NCBI GenBank assembly: GCA_030619365.1
Contig: JAUXBQ010000036.1
Coordinates: 1 to 15,091, forward strand
DNA from: a candidate division FCPU426 bacterium
GTDB lineage: Bacteria; Oederibacteriota; JAAXVQ01; JAUVAV01
Reading direction: 5' to 3'
DNA length: 15,091 bases
The position numbers were made by a program, and so were the translations under genes. The notes beneath the pieces were generated by a model, which saw nothing but the letters and a program-made list of their open reading frames with translations, was not told the origin of the DNA and did no database searches. This document shows, in pieces, positions 6,989 through 13,102 of the stretch. How positions within the stretch are numbered: the stretch's first letter is position 1; every line of letters starts with the position of its first letter.

Positions 6989-7017
6989 ATAATACGCACT
7001 GCAGCGGGCAAAGTCAA
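6989..7017 (-). promoter_or_regulatory. Sigma70-type promoter of the infC operon
   Basis: TTGACT (7017-7012), exactly 17 nt, then TATTAT (6994-6989): five of six consensus bases in each box. It lies between the hicA stop and the infC leader, so the ribosomal operon does not depend on the toxin-antitoxin transcript. Confidence 0.8.
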
Positions 7018-7053
7018 GAGATTTTGATGATTTGTAGTGTGTGACTTGTTCTT

Positions 7054-7284
7054 TTACAGCTTTTTTAATAGATTAAGATATTCTTGTGGCGTTAGTTTAA
7101 GAGTCCTTAAATTCGATCGGACATAAAAAGAAGTCACTTCTCTATCATGGGGTACAACGATCGGTCTACTTAAATCTGACCTATGATAGATATGGTGGTC
7201 TCCTTTTTTCCTCGAAAAAGAACAACCGATATATTTTAAGAATCTTATATATTTAGAAAAAGAAATAGGTGTTATACGGGACAC
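7054..7284 (-). CDS. hicA: HicA-family toxin (mRNA interferase)
   Basis: HicA toxins have a small dsRBD-like fold and stop translation by cutting mRNA, using a histidine in a G-x-H motif. This 76-residue protein shows KYIGCSFSRKKGDHHIYHR (about 16-34), which carries that histidine, then IVVPHDREV and a C-terminal YVRSNLRTLKLTPQEYLNLL, which fits the usual final helix where HicA proteins carry a leucine-rich LRxIL-like segment. It starts at a GTG inside the end of hicB (13-nt overlap), the usual coupling of such pairs. The DNA is visibly AT-rich compared with the genes on both sides. Small size and divergence leave some doubt, but the HicB-like neighbour makes the call firm. Confidence 0.82.
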   Translation of the reverse strand: MSRITPISFSKYIRFLKYIGCSFSRKKGDHHIYHRSDLSRPIVVPHDREVTSFYVRSNLRTLKLTPQEYLNLLKKL

Positions 7285-7577
7285 GGAATATTAACATCCA
7301 TGAAATCTTTAGATACTATCTCATAAGGTGGCTCCCAACATTTATGAGGTTTTGTATGCTTAATCCAACCCATTTCATTCAGATATTTATCTAATTTGCC
7401 CATGCGTAGCATTTCTTCAAAAAAAATGTCTAATAATTCATTGAATCTATGTTGAGCTTTCTCAAATGAGGTGGCTTGTGTAGAAATATCCAGTACAGGG
7501 CAATAGGCAACAAAATACTTTCCCTCTCTAACAATTTGAACCGGAATTTTAACGGAAACTATGGCCCGTCTTGACAT
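7272..7577 (-). CDS. hicB: HicB-like antitoxin
   Basis: This 101-residue protein begins MSRRAIVSVKIPVQIVREGK and contains FVAYCPVLDISTQATSFEKA, the HicB signature: a degraded RNase-H-like sheet in which F-x-A-x-C-P-x-L and T-x-G/S-x-x-x-x-E-A are conserved. HicB proteins bind and block HicA, and often repress their own promoter. No clear C-terminal helix-turn-helix or ribbon-helix-helix is visible, so the DNA-binding part is uncertain. The ATG at 7577 is preferred because GGGGGA lies about 6 nt before it; a TTG seven codons upstream (7598) overlaps that site. The gene precedes hicA and overlaps it, so the order is antitoxin first. The base composition is AT-rich. Confidence 0.78.
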   Translation of the reverse strand: MSRRAIVSVKIPVQIVREGKYFVAYCPVLDISTQATSFEKAQHRFNELLDIFFEEMLRMGKLDKYLNEMGWIKHTKPHKCWEPPYEIVSKDFMDVNIPCPV

Positions 7578-7678
7578 TATTTTTCCCCCACACTCCAAAT
7601 GATCGTACTTAATCCTTCAATAGTTTAGATCAATAAAAAGATTTTTTACCTATTTCTAGCTCCTAAACGTCCATATAA

Positions 7679-7707
7679 AGTATACCATATATTTTGAGAT
7701 TTTGAAA
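7679..7707 (-). promoter_or_regulatory. Probable promoter of the hicBA pair
   Basis: An extended -10 TGGTATACT (7687-7679) lies about 100 nt before hicB, with a weak -35-like TTTCAA 17 nt further up (7707-7702). The region from 7578 to 7779 is AT-rich and otherwise shows no gene. Confidence 0.4.
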
Positions 7708-7779
7708 CTATAGCATATGTAACTAGATAATCCGACTATAATGTGGCCCGGATCAGCCATTAACCAAACCTTTTCTACG

Positions 7780-8202
7780 CTACAATCCTTTTTCCCTTGC
7801 TTCCGCCTGCCGGGCGATTTTATCCAGAATACCGTTAATAAACCGGCTCGAGTCCTCGGTGCTGTACTTTTTGGCCATTTCTATCGCTTCGTTGATAATG
7901 ACGTTTTTCGGGATATCCGGACTTCGCAGCAATTCATACGTCGCCAGGCGCAGCAAATTGCGATCTACGCTCTCCAACCGGTCCAGTTCCCAATTCAGGG
8001 CCTTTTCCGCCAGCAGCCGGTCAATGGCCGGCAGTTCGGCCATGACGCCCCGGGAGAGCTGTTCCGCATACTTCTCGGCTTCCCCGGAGCCCTGCTTGCC
8101 GCCCAGGTAGTACTGCAGGACTTCTTCGGGGTTTAGTTTCCCTACGTCGATCTGGAAGATGATTTTCAGTGCGATTTCTCTCGCTTGCCGTCGTCGCCCC
8201 AT
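7780..8202 (-). CDS. nusB: Transcription antitermination factor NusB
   Basis: NusB pairs with ribosomal protein S10 (NusE) on boxA RNA to promote antitermination of rRNA operons. The 140-residue, mainly helical protein begins MGRRRQAREIALKIIFQIDV, as family members do. It carries DRNLLRLATYELLRSPDIPKNVIINEAIEMAKKYS (about 80-114), then the conserved RFINGILDKIAR. Its ATG shares one base with the ribH stop (TAATG), so the two are translationally coupled. Riboflavin genes followed by nusB is a common bacterial arrangement, and this is the last gene of the operon. I saw no clear terminator after it before the AT-rich hicBA region. Confidence 0.95.
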   Translation of the reverse strand: MGRRRQAREIALKIIFQIDVGKLNPEEVLQYYLGGKQGSGEAEKYAEQLSRGVMAELPAIDRLLAEKALNWELDRLESVDRNLLRLATYELLRSPDIPKNVIINEAIEMAKKYSTEDSSRFINGILDKIARQAEAREKGL

Positions 8203-8675
8203 TACGAAGCCTTGTCGATTTCCCCGTACAAGTTGACCATCTCAATGGCCGAGAGCGCCGCGTCAAAGCCTTTGTTGCCGGATTTTGTGCCGGCCCGTTC
8301 AACCGCCTGTTCAATGGTATCCGTGGTCAACACGCCGAAAATGACCGGCACCTGGGATGAAAAGGCGACTTGCGCCACCCCTTTGGCCGCCTCAGCCGCG
8401 ATAAAATTAAAATGCGGAGTGCCCCCCCGGATGATCGCCCCCAGGCAGATTACAGCGTTGTAACGCCCGGTCTCCACGGCTTTCTTGGCCGCGAACGGAA
8501 TCTCAAAAGCGCCTGGAACCAAGGCCACTTCGATATCCGCCTCCTGAGCACCGTGCCTGATTAAGGCATCCGTGGCCCCTTCCAGGAGCTTTTTGGAGAT
8601 AAACTCATTGAACCGGCTGACCACCACGAAAAACTTTTTGTTCTTTACCGTTAATTTCCCTTCATAAATCTTCAT
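8202..8675 (-). CDS. ribH: 6,7-dimethyl-8-ribityllumazine synthase
   Basis: This enzyme condenses the pyrimidine ArP with 3,4-dihydroxy-2-butanone-4-phosphate, the penultimate riboflavin step, usually as a 60-subunit shell. The 157-residue protein shows VSRFNEFISKKLLEGA (about 19-34), VPGAFEIPFAAKKA, and CLGAIIRGGTPHFNFIAAEA with the catalytic-type histidine of the T-P-H-F segment. GNKGFDAALSAIEM lies near the C-terminus. The start is the ATG at 8675, because AAAGGAGG lies 7 nt upstream and MKIYEGKL is the family opening; longer in-frame starts run into the palindrome region. It is preceded by a 76-nt gap containing repeat R2 and overlaps nusB by one base. Confidence 0.97.
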   Translation of the reverse strand: MKIYEGKLTVKNKKFFVVVSRFNEFISKKLLEGATDALIRHGAQEADIEVALVPGAFEIPFAAKKAVETGRYNAVICLGAIIRGGTPHFNFIAAEAAKGVAQVAFSSQVPVIFGVLTTDTIEQAVERAGTKSGNKGFDAALSAIEMVNLYGEIDKAS

Positions 8676-8691
8676 GATTACGCCTCCTTTA

Positions 8692-8720
8692 GTAGGGGCG
8701 ATCCTTGTGATCGCCCTGAC
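8692..8720. repeat. GTAGGG-type palindromic repeat, imperfect right end (R2)
   Basis: GGGCGATC (8696-8703) and GATCGCCC (8709-8716) pair around CTTGT. The element starts with GTAGGGGCG like R1, is also 29 nt long, and ends TGAC where R1 has CTAC. A further GTCGCCCTGA at about 8731-8740 looks like a second right-arm fragment. It sits between ribBA and the ribH ribosome-binding site. Confidence 0.75.
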
Positions 8721-8751
8721 AGCCAATACGGTCGCCCTGAATTTAAACAAA

Positions 8752-9951
8752 TTAAACGTCCAACAAGTGACCTAGCTTGTTTTTCTTGGTTTTAATATAC
8801 TTAATGTTCTGTTCTGAATATTTTACTTGAATAGGAACGCGCCGGGCTATTTTAAGCCCATAACCCTCTAGTCCCACAATTTTCCGAGGATTGTTCGTGA
8901 TCAGTGCGATCCGTTTCAAGCCCAGATCAGCCAAAATCTGGGCGCCAATACCGTAATCCCTTAAATCCGGGGCAAAACCAAGCTCCTCATTGGCCTCCAC
9001 AGTATCCAGGCCGTGCTCCTGCAGGTGATAGGCCTTGAGTTTGTTAATCAGCCCGATCCCCCGCCCCTCCTGGCGCATGTAAAGCATGACGCCCAATCCT
9101 GCTTTCTCGATCATGCAAAGGGCCTGATGCAGCTGATCCCCGCAATCACAGCGCAGGGAGCCTAGAATATCCCCGGTCAAGCACTCGGAGTGCACCCGGA
9201 CCAGAGGCACTTTACGCGTGGCCACGGTCAGGTCGCCCTTGACCAGAGCCAGGTGCGGTCCGATTTCACCCACTGATTCATAGGCAATGAGTTTGAAATT
9301 ACCCCACTTGGTCTGCAAATTGGTCTGCACGGCGCGCGCCACCAGTTTTTCATGCTTGCGCCGGAAACGAATAAGGTCCGCGATGCTGATCATTTTCAAA
9401 CGGTGGCGGCGGGCAAAACGTATCAATTCCGGCAGGCGGGCCATGGTCCCGTCATCATTCATGATCTCGCAAATGACACCGGCCTGCGTTAGCCCGGCCG
9501 CCCGCGCCAGATCCACGGCCGCTTCCGTGTGCCCGGCCCGGCTCAGCACCCCGCCCTCCCGCGAACGCAGGGGAAAGATGTGCCCGGGCTTGACCAGTTC
9601 CTGGGGTTTGGTCTTCGGATGGATCAGTTTCCGGATGGTATGGGCCCGGTCATGGGCCGATATTCCCGTGGTCACGCCCTCATGCGCGTCCACGGAAACC
9701 GTGAAGGCCGTGCGGAAGCGGTCCGTATTCACATTGACCATGTCGCCCAATTGCAGACGGTCCAGGTCGCTGCCAAGCATGGGTACGCAAATGAGTCCGC
9801 GCCCGTACCGGGCCATGAAATTCACGGTCTGGGGCGTGGCCTTCTCCGCAGCCATGAGCAGATCGCCTTCGTTTTCCCGGTCCGCGTCATCCACCACGAC
9901 CACCAGGCGGCCTTGACGAATATCCTGGATAGCGTTCATGATCTTCTGCAT
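8752..9951 (-). CDS. ribBA: Bifunctional 3,4-dihydroxy-2-butanone-4-phosphate synthase / GTP cyclohydrolase II
   Basis: The fusion makes both starting materials of riboflavin. The N-terminal half converts ribulose 5-phosphate to the four-carbon precursor and formate; the C-terminal half opens GTP. Residues 1-200 are RibB, with the acidic metal-binding loop DDADRENEGDLL (21-32), GHIFPLRSREGGVLSRAGHTEA (split here at 123-134 and 135-144) and catalytic-type His141. Residues 205-399 are RibA, with the zinc ligands Cys257, Cys268 and Cys270 in HSECLTGDILGSLRCDCGDQ, the GTP loop RQEGRGIGLINK (293-304) and NNPRKI (354-359). All key residues of both halves appear intact. GGAGG lies 5 nt before the ATG at 9951. 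Its place between ribE and ribH suits the riboflavin operon. Confidence 0.98.
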   Translation of the reverse strand: MQKIMNAIQDIRQGRLVVVVDDADRENEGDLLMAAEKATPQTVNFMARYGRGLICVPMLGSDLDRLQLGDMVNVNTDRFRTAFTVSVDAHEGVTTGISAHDRAHTIRKLIHPKTKPQELVKPGHIFPLRSREGGVLSRAGHTEAAVDLARAAGLTQAGVICEIMNDDGTMARLPELIRFARRHRLKMISIADLIRFRRKHEKLVARAVQTNLQTKWGNFKLIAYESVGEIGPHLALVKGDLTVATRKVPLVRVHSECLTGDILGSLRCDCGDQLHQALCMIEKAGLGVMLYMRQEGRGIGLINKLKAYHLQEHGLDTVEANEELGFAPDLRDYGIGAQILADLGLKRIALITNNPRKIVGLEGYGLKIARRVPIQVKYSEQNIKYIKTKKNKLGHLLDV

Positions 9952-9964
9952 GCTTCCCTCCGTG

Positions 9965-9992
9965 GTAGGGAACAGGCATGCCTGTTCCCTAC
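9965..9992. repeat. Perfect 28-bp palindromic repeat (R3) between ribE and ribBA
   Basis: Each 14-nt half, GTAGGGAACAGGCA and its reverse complement, matches exactly with no loop. The ends GTAGGG and CCCTAC are the same as in R1, but the core is different. It lies just upstream of the ribBA ribosome-binding site. Confidence 0.9.
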
Positions 9993-10033
9993 GTGTTCCC
10001 CGCCAGATTGCCAGAATCCCTGTCTATCTGGTT

Positions 10034-10684
10034 TCAATCCATATACCCGTATTCAGACAGTTTTTCCAAAGTGACCTCTCCCCCGGGCTTCCGGACCTCG
10101 AGCAAACGCTCCAAGTATCGGGCCACCAAGTCAACCTCGACATTAACCCGGTGTCCGGGAGCGAGCTGGCTCAGGGTCGTGGTTTGCAGCGTGTGCGGGA
10201 TCAGGGCCACGGTAAAACGGTCTGCGGCCGTCAATTCCGCCACGGTCAGGCTGACCCCATCCAGGGCCACCGCGCCCTTGGCTGCCACGTAACGGCAGAG
10301 TGGCTCAGGCAGGCGAAATTCCATGGTTTGGGAGGCGCCCAGGGTATGGCGCGCAATCACGGTCGCCAGGCCGTCCACATGCCCGCTTACCAAATGGCCG
10401 TCCAAACCGTCGGCCAGGGTCAGCGCCTTTTCCAAATTGACCTGCCCGCCGGCCTGCCAGTCCCCCAGCGTACTCCTGCGCGCGGTTTCCGGCGTAACCT
10501 CGGCCATAAAACCGTCCTCGGCCAGGGTGACAGCGGTCAGACAAACCCCGCTCACAGCCACCGAATCGCCGATTTTCAGCCCGGCCTGGCGGGTCTGCGG
10601 CGCTTGTATTTGCAGCCGTATGACTTCGGATTCGGGATAGACGCCGGTTATTTTACCCACTTCCCGAATCAATCCGGTAAACAT
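10034..10684 (-). CDS. ribE: Riboflavin synthase alpha chain
   Basis: Riboflavin synthase dismutates two ribityllumazine molecules to riboflavin and the pyrimidine, and works as a homotrimer. The 216-residue protein has the expected two similar lumazine-binding halves. The first opens MFTGLIREVGKI, with VSGVCLTAV (44-52) and HLVSGHVDG (97-105). The second contains VALDGVSLTV and ends in the helix VARYLERLLE. Its ATG directly follows the ribD stop (TAG then ATG), with GGGGAGG about 7 nt upstream inside ribD. An 82-nt gap with repeat R3 separates it from ribBA. Confidence 0.97.
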   Translation of the reverse strand: MFTGLIREVGKITGVYPESEVIRLQIQAPQTRQAGLKIGDSVAVSGVCLTAVTLAEDGFMAEVTPETARRSTLGDWQAGGQVNLEKALTLADGLDGHLVSGHVDGLATVIARHTLGASQTMEFRLPEPLCRYVAAKGAVALDGVSLTVAELTAADRFTVALIPHTLQTTTLSQLAPGHRVNVEVDLVARYLERLLEVRKPGGEVTLEKLSEYGYMD

Positions 10685-11848
10685 CTATTTACCTCCCCGG
10701 GCCCGCCGTGTGGCCCCCGCGCGGGTTGTGTTCCTCTCCAATTCGGCGACGCAAAGCATATCCGCGCCCAGCAATCGCCAGGCGCACTGACGCAGAGCCA
10801 GCGCCTGCGAGGGGTGGGAAACACCCGCGCCGCCCACCGGGCCGGGCGCTTCCCGTCCGCCGATCACTTTGGGTGCGTAAATAAACTGGATTTGATCGGC
10901 CAGGATTTCTCCCCGGCCCCCCGTTAACCCAAGAAACCCGGCCTGTACCTCTGCCCCGCCTTCCACCAGCACTTGACTGGCCCCGCGCTCAGCCAGACGC
11001 CGCAATAAGGCGGCTAAATCCACCCGTCCGTCTTTACCGGGCAAATGCCATATTTCCACGCCCCTGCGGTCCCAGGACCCTCGCGGAAAAATCCGGGCCG
11101 TGGCAATAATCACGGGCCAAGAGCCGGCTTTGCTCAGCATGGCCAGGGTCTTGGGAATGGGCGCCCGCCCCCACAGGATTACCCGGACCGGCTTCCCGGT
11201 CCGTCCGGCGCGTCCATGACGGACCGTCAGCCTGGGATTATCCTGCAACGCGGTTCCCTGGCCGATAATGACCGCATCGGACAGGCTTCGCAAGTGATGC
11301 GCGTAACGCCTGGCCGCCTGGCCGGTGATCCAACGGGATTCTCCGCTGACGCAGGCGATTTTTCCGTCCAGGGAGAGCGCGGACTTGCACACCACAAAAG
11401 GCAAACCAGTGGTTACGCGCTTAATAAACACTTCATTCAGTTTTTTCGCGGCCCGGCGCTGCAGGCCCACCTCAACGCGCACGCCAGCCGCTCTTAGCCG
11501 CCGGAACCCTTGACCCAAGACCTTGGGATTGGGATCCCGCAGGGCGCAGACCACGCGCGCCACCCCAGCCCGGATGACCGCTTCCGCGCAGGGAGGCGTT
11601 TTCCCGTGGTGGGAGCACGGCTCCAGGTTCAGGTACAGGGTGGCTTCTTTAGCTCGCCGGCCCGCCTGTTTGAGCGCGTTCACCTCGGCGTGCGGTCCGC
11701 CGTATTGCTTATGCCAGCCCGCACCCACGATGTTTCCGCGCTTGACCACCACCGCGCCCACCATGGGATTGGGCCAGGTACGGCCCAGGCCTTTGCGCGC
11801 CAGGCGAAGTGCCAGGGTCATCATTTCAGCATCCAGACGTTTTCCCAT
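10685..11848 (-). CDS. ribD: Bifunctional riboflavin biosynthesis deaminase/reductase RibD
   Basis: RibD deaminates and then reduces the GTP-derived pyrimidine, the second and third steps of the branch. At 387 residues it is a usual length. The N-terminal cytidine-deaminase-like domain has GRTWPNPMVGAVVV, HAEVNAL (zinc ligand plus catalytic Glu) and PCSHHGKTPPC (two zinc cysteines). The C-terminal DHFR-like reductase has KSALSLDGKIA, SRWITG, DNPRLTVR and VEGGAEVQAGFL. The ATG at 11848 gives the normal family N-terminus. The frame stays open 50 codons further upstream into repeats and the terminator, which is not coding. The ribosome-binding site is weak and G-only (GGGGGG, 4 nt away), and it lies in palindrome R4. 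It is the first gene behind the FMN riboswitch. Confidence 0.96.
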   Translation of the reverse strand: MGKRLDAEMMTLALRLARKGLGRTWPNPMVGAVVVKRGNIVGAGWHKQYGGPHAEVNALKQAGRRAKEATLYLNLEPCSHHGKTPPCAEAVIRAGVARVVCALRDPNPKVLGQGFRRLRAAGVRVEVGLQRRAAKKLNEVFIKRVTTGLPFVVCKSALSLDGKIACVSGESRWITGQAARRYAHHLRSLSDAVIIGQGTALQDNPRLTVRHGRAGRTGKPVRVILWGRAPIPKTLAMLSKAGSWPVIIATARIFPRGSWDRRGVEIWHLPGKDGRVDLAALLRRLAERGASQVLVEGGAEVQAGFLGLTGGRGEILADQIQFIYAPKVIGGREAPGPVGGAGVSHPSQALALRQCAWRLLGADMLCVAELERNTTRAGATRRARGGK

Positions 11849-11854
11849 GGAGCC

Positions 11855-11881
11855 CCCCGGGCATGCCCGGGGTACCCCGGG
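11855..11881. repeat. Two overlapping palindromes at the ribD ribosome-binding site (R4)
   Basis: An 18-bp perfect palindrome CCCCGGGCATGCCCGGGG (11855-11872) overlaps a 16-bp palindrome CCCGGGGTACCCCGGG (11866-11881). They cannot both fold at once. The first holds part of the G-run that would serve as the ribD ribosome-binding site. It shares the GGCATGCC centre with R3. Confidence 0.85.
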
Positions 11882-11943
11882 TAACCTTGCATCGTACGCC
11901 CGCTTGGCAGGCGACATCCCGCGAAGCTTCAAGACGCATTTAT

Positions 11944-11961
11944 CCCCGGGCAAGCCCGGGG
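11944..11961. repeat. Palindromic repeat (R5) in the ribD leader
   Basis: CCCCGGGC and GCCCGGGG flank a central AA. The arms equal those of the first R4 palindrome, so this is a second copy about 85 bp away, between the riboswitch terminator and ribD. No T-run follows it. Confidence 0.75.
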
Positions 11962-11979
11962 TGTTCAGCGTAGCGGGAC

Positions 11980-12014
11980 AAAAAAACCCCCAAGCCAAAG
12001 GCTTCGGGGTTTTT
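11980..12014 (-). terminator. Intrinsic terminator of the FMN riboswitch
   Basis: On the minus strand, ACCCC-G-AAGCC pairs with GGCTT-G-GGGGT around TTT, with a single G/G mismatch, and is followed by seven T. It lies about 28 nt after the riboswitch and about 130 nt before ribD. Its 5' arm CCCCGAAG (12009-12002) is complementary over 8 nt to CTTCGGGG in the riboswitch P1/P2 side (12158-12151), giving a competing antiterminator. Confidence 0.9.
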
Positions 12015-12041
12015 GTACTCGCTCGTCTGAGTTCAGTACAC

Positions 12042-12160
12042 GCCTTCTCCCATCCCGACTATGACGGTCGGTGCCGGAATTACACCGGCTCAATCCCGTG
12101 CCAGGCACGGGACTCGCGGACTATTACCGCCGGTGGGGATTTTCACCCCGCCCCGAAGGC
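12042..12160 (-). ncRNA. FMN riboswitch (RFN element)
   Basis: All the conserved blocks of the FMN aptamer are present in order on the minus strand: P1 GCCTTC, then GGGGCGGGGTGAAAATCCCC, ACCGGCGGTAATAGTCCGCGAG, a variable stem (CCCGTGCC/GGCACGGG), GAGCCGGTGTAATTCCGGCA, CCGACCGTCATAGTC, GGATGGGAGAAGGC closing P1 with GAAGGC. FMN binding is expected to let the downstream terminator form and shut off ribD and the genes behind it. Only 10 nt separate it from the stop codon of the upstream gene. Confidence 0.98.
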
Positions 12161-12170
12161 TCTGCTTGAT

Positions 12171-13097
12171 TTATCTTATTTTAAAGACCAAGCGCTTGAT
12201 TCTTGACTTGCGCGCCACGATTTTAATATCTTTTTTACGTAGCGTCAAGCGTTCCTTTAAATAATCCTGCACCAGCTCCCCTTTATACCTGGCGTCATCC
12301 ACGTCCTTGGAATATGCTTCCATGACGAGGGGGAACTTCTGGTGCGTGGTCAACATATCGGCCACTTCGCGCAGGTACAGCTGACCCTTGTCGCTGATGA
12401 CGGTCTTCCGTGCTTTTTTGGTAAAAATCGCGTCCATGACCACCTGGGCGATGGTTGTGCCATTGTCATCATACATCAGGGATTCCAGCACAATGGGTTT
12501 CCCCATCTGGCTTGTGGGATTTGAGGCCACGTCGATCACCGAGAAAATGTAGGAATACGAGGTGCCCACGTCCAGCATGGCCTTGGTCTTCCCCAGGCCG
12601 TCCCAAATAATTTGTTTGGGCAAGGAGCCCTTCCCGGAAAAATCCCTGAATACATTGCCGAAGCTGTCGGTAATTCGCAGGCGCCATTTAGCGATTCTAA
12701 CTTTGCTTTTATAGCGCGGATTCAAAGTTAAAATCGGCGGCTGCTTGAACAGGAGGATGTGGGGCGAAGCGGCCTGCGTGCTGTTCAACAGTCTGGGAAC
12801 CGAAATAGAGGGATCGGTCATAGAGGTCGGGGATACGTCCAGCACGCTGTCCTCGGTCTTCACGTAAGGAACCGCGATTTCGTCGACGTCAAAGATGAGA
12901 TCCGGCTCCGGTTTCTCCACCTTGACGCGCAGGCGCTGCACGCCCTTGACCACGATTTCCTGTCCATCGTCCTGGGCCTCTTTTTTATCCGGCGGCCCGG
13001 CCAATTTATCCTGGTCCTTCTCCGCGGCGGCCGCGGGGAGGGTTAACAGGGCTGCCAGCAAGATGCCCAGCCAGGGGATAAACCTTCGTTTCGTCAT
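12171..13097 (-). CDS. Secreted protein with FlgD-Ig-like and OmpA-like domains, function unknown
   Basis: This 308-residue protein has a clear Sec signal peptide (TKRRFIPWLGILLAALLTLPAAAA, split as basic 2-5, hydrophobic 6-20, cleavage near 25). A charged linker includes EIVVKG (47-52), which looks like a TonB box. A FlgD-Ig-like segment (about 138-204) shows WRLRITDSFGNVFRDFSG, IIWDGL, SYSYIFSVIDVASN. The C-terminus (about 222-308) resembles an OmpA/MotB peptidoglycan-binding domain in layout (DKGQLYLREVADML, then YSKDVDDARYKGELVQDYLKERL), though key residues are blurred. The ATG at 13097 has GAGG 8 nt upstream; a GTG at 13106 overlapping the tonB stop is less likely. It is the last gene of the ExbD-TonB cluster, so a periplasmic or outer-membrane partner role is inferred, not shown. 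Confidence 0.75.
   Translation of the reverse strand: MTKRRFIPWLGILLAALLTLPAAAAEKDQDKLAGPPDKKEAQDDGQEIVVKGVQRLRVKVEKPEPDLIFDVDEIAVPYVKTEDSVLDVSPTSMTDPSISVPRLLNSTQAASPHILLFKQPPILTLNPRYKSKVRIAKWRLRITDSFGNVFRDFSGKGSLPKQIIWDGLGKTKAMLDVGTSYSYIFSVIDVASNPTSQMGKPIVLESLMYDDNGTTIAQVVMDAIFTKKARKTVISDKGQLYLREVADMLTTHQKFPLVMEAYSKDVDDARYKGELVQDYLKERLTLRKKDIKIVARKSRIKRLVFKIR
12220..12248 (-). promoter_or_regulatory. Sigma70-type promoter of the riboflavin operon, inside the upstream coding region
   Basis: TTGACG (12248-12243), exactly 17 nt, then TAAAAT (12225-12220): five of six consensus bases in each box. It lies within the last 26 codons of the FlgD/OmpA-like gene and would start RNA near 12213, about 50 nt before the riboswitch. 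No other room for a promoter exists. Confidence 0.6.
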
Positions 13098-13102
13098 GCG
13101 TG

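Noticed and set aside
7650..7662. 13-nt match to the core of engineered Cas9 guide-RNA scaffold (minus strand GAGCTAGAAATAG)
   Set aside because: The engineered loop is artificial, and there are no CRISPR repeats, spacers or cas genes here. A short chance match in AT-rich DNA.
11849..11998. 50-codon N-terminal extension of ribD
   Set aside because: It would translate palindromes R4 and R5 and the riboswitch terminator. Family members start at the MGKRL...MMTLAL region.
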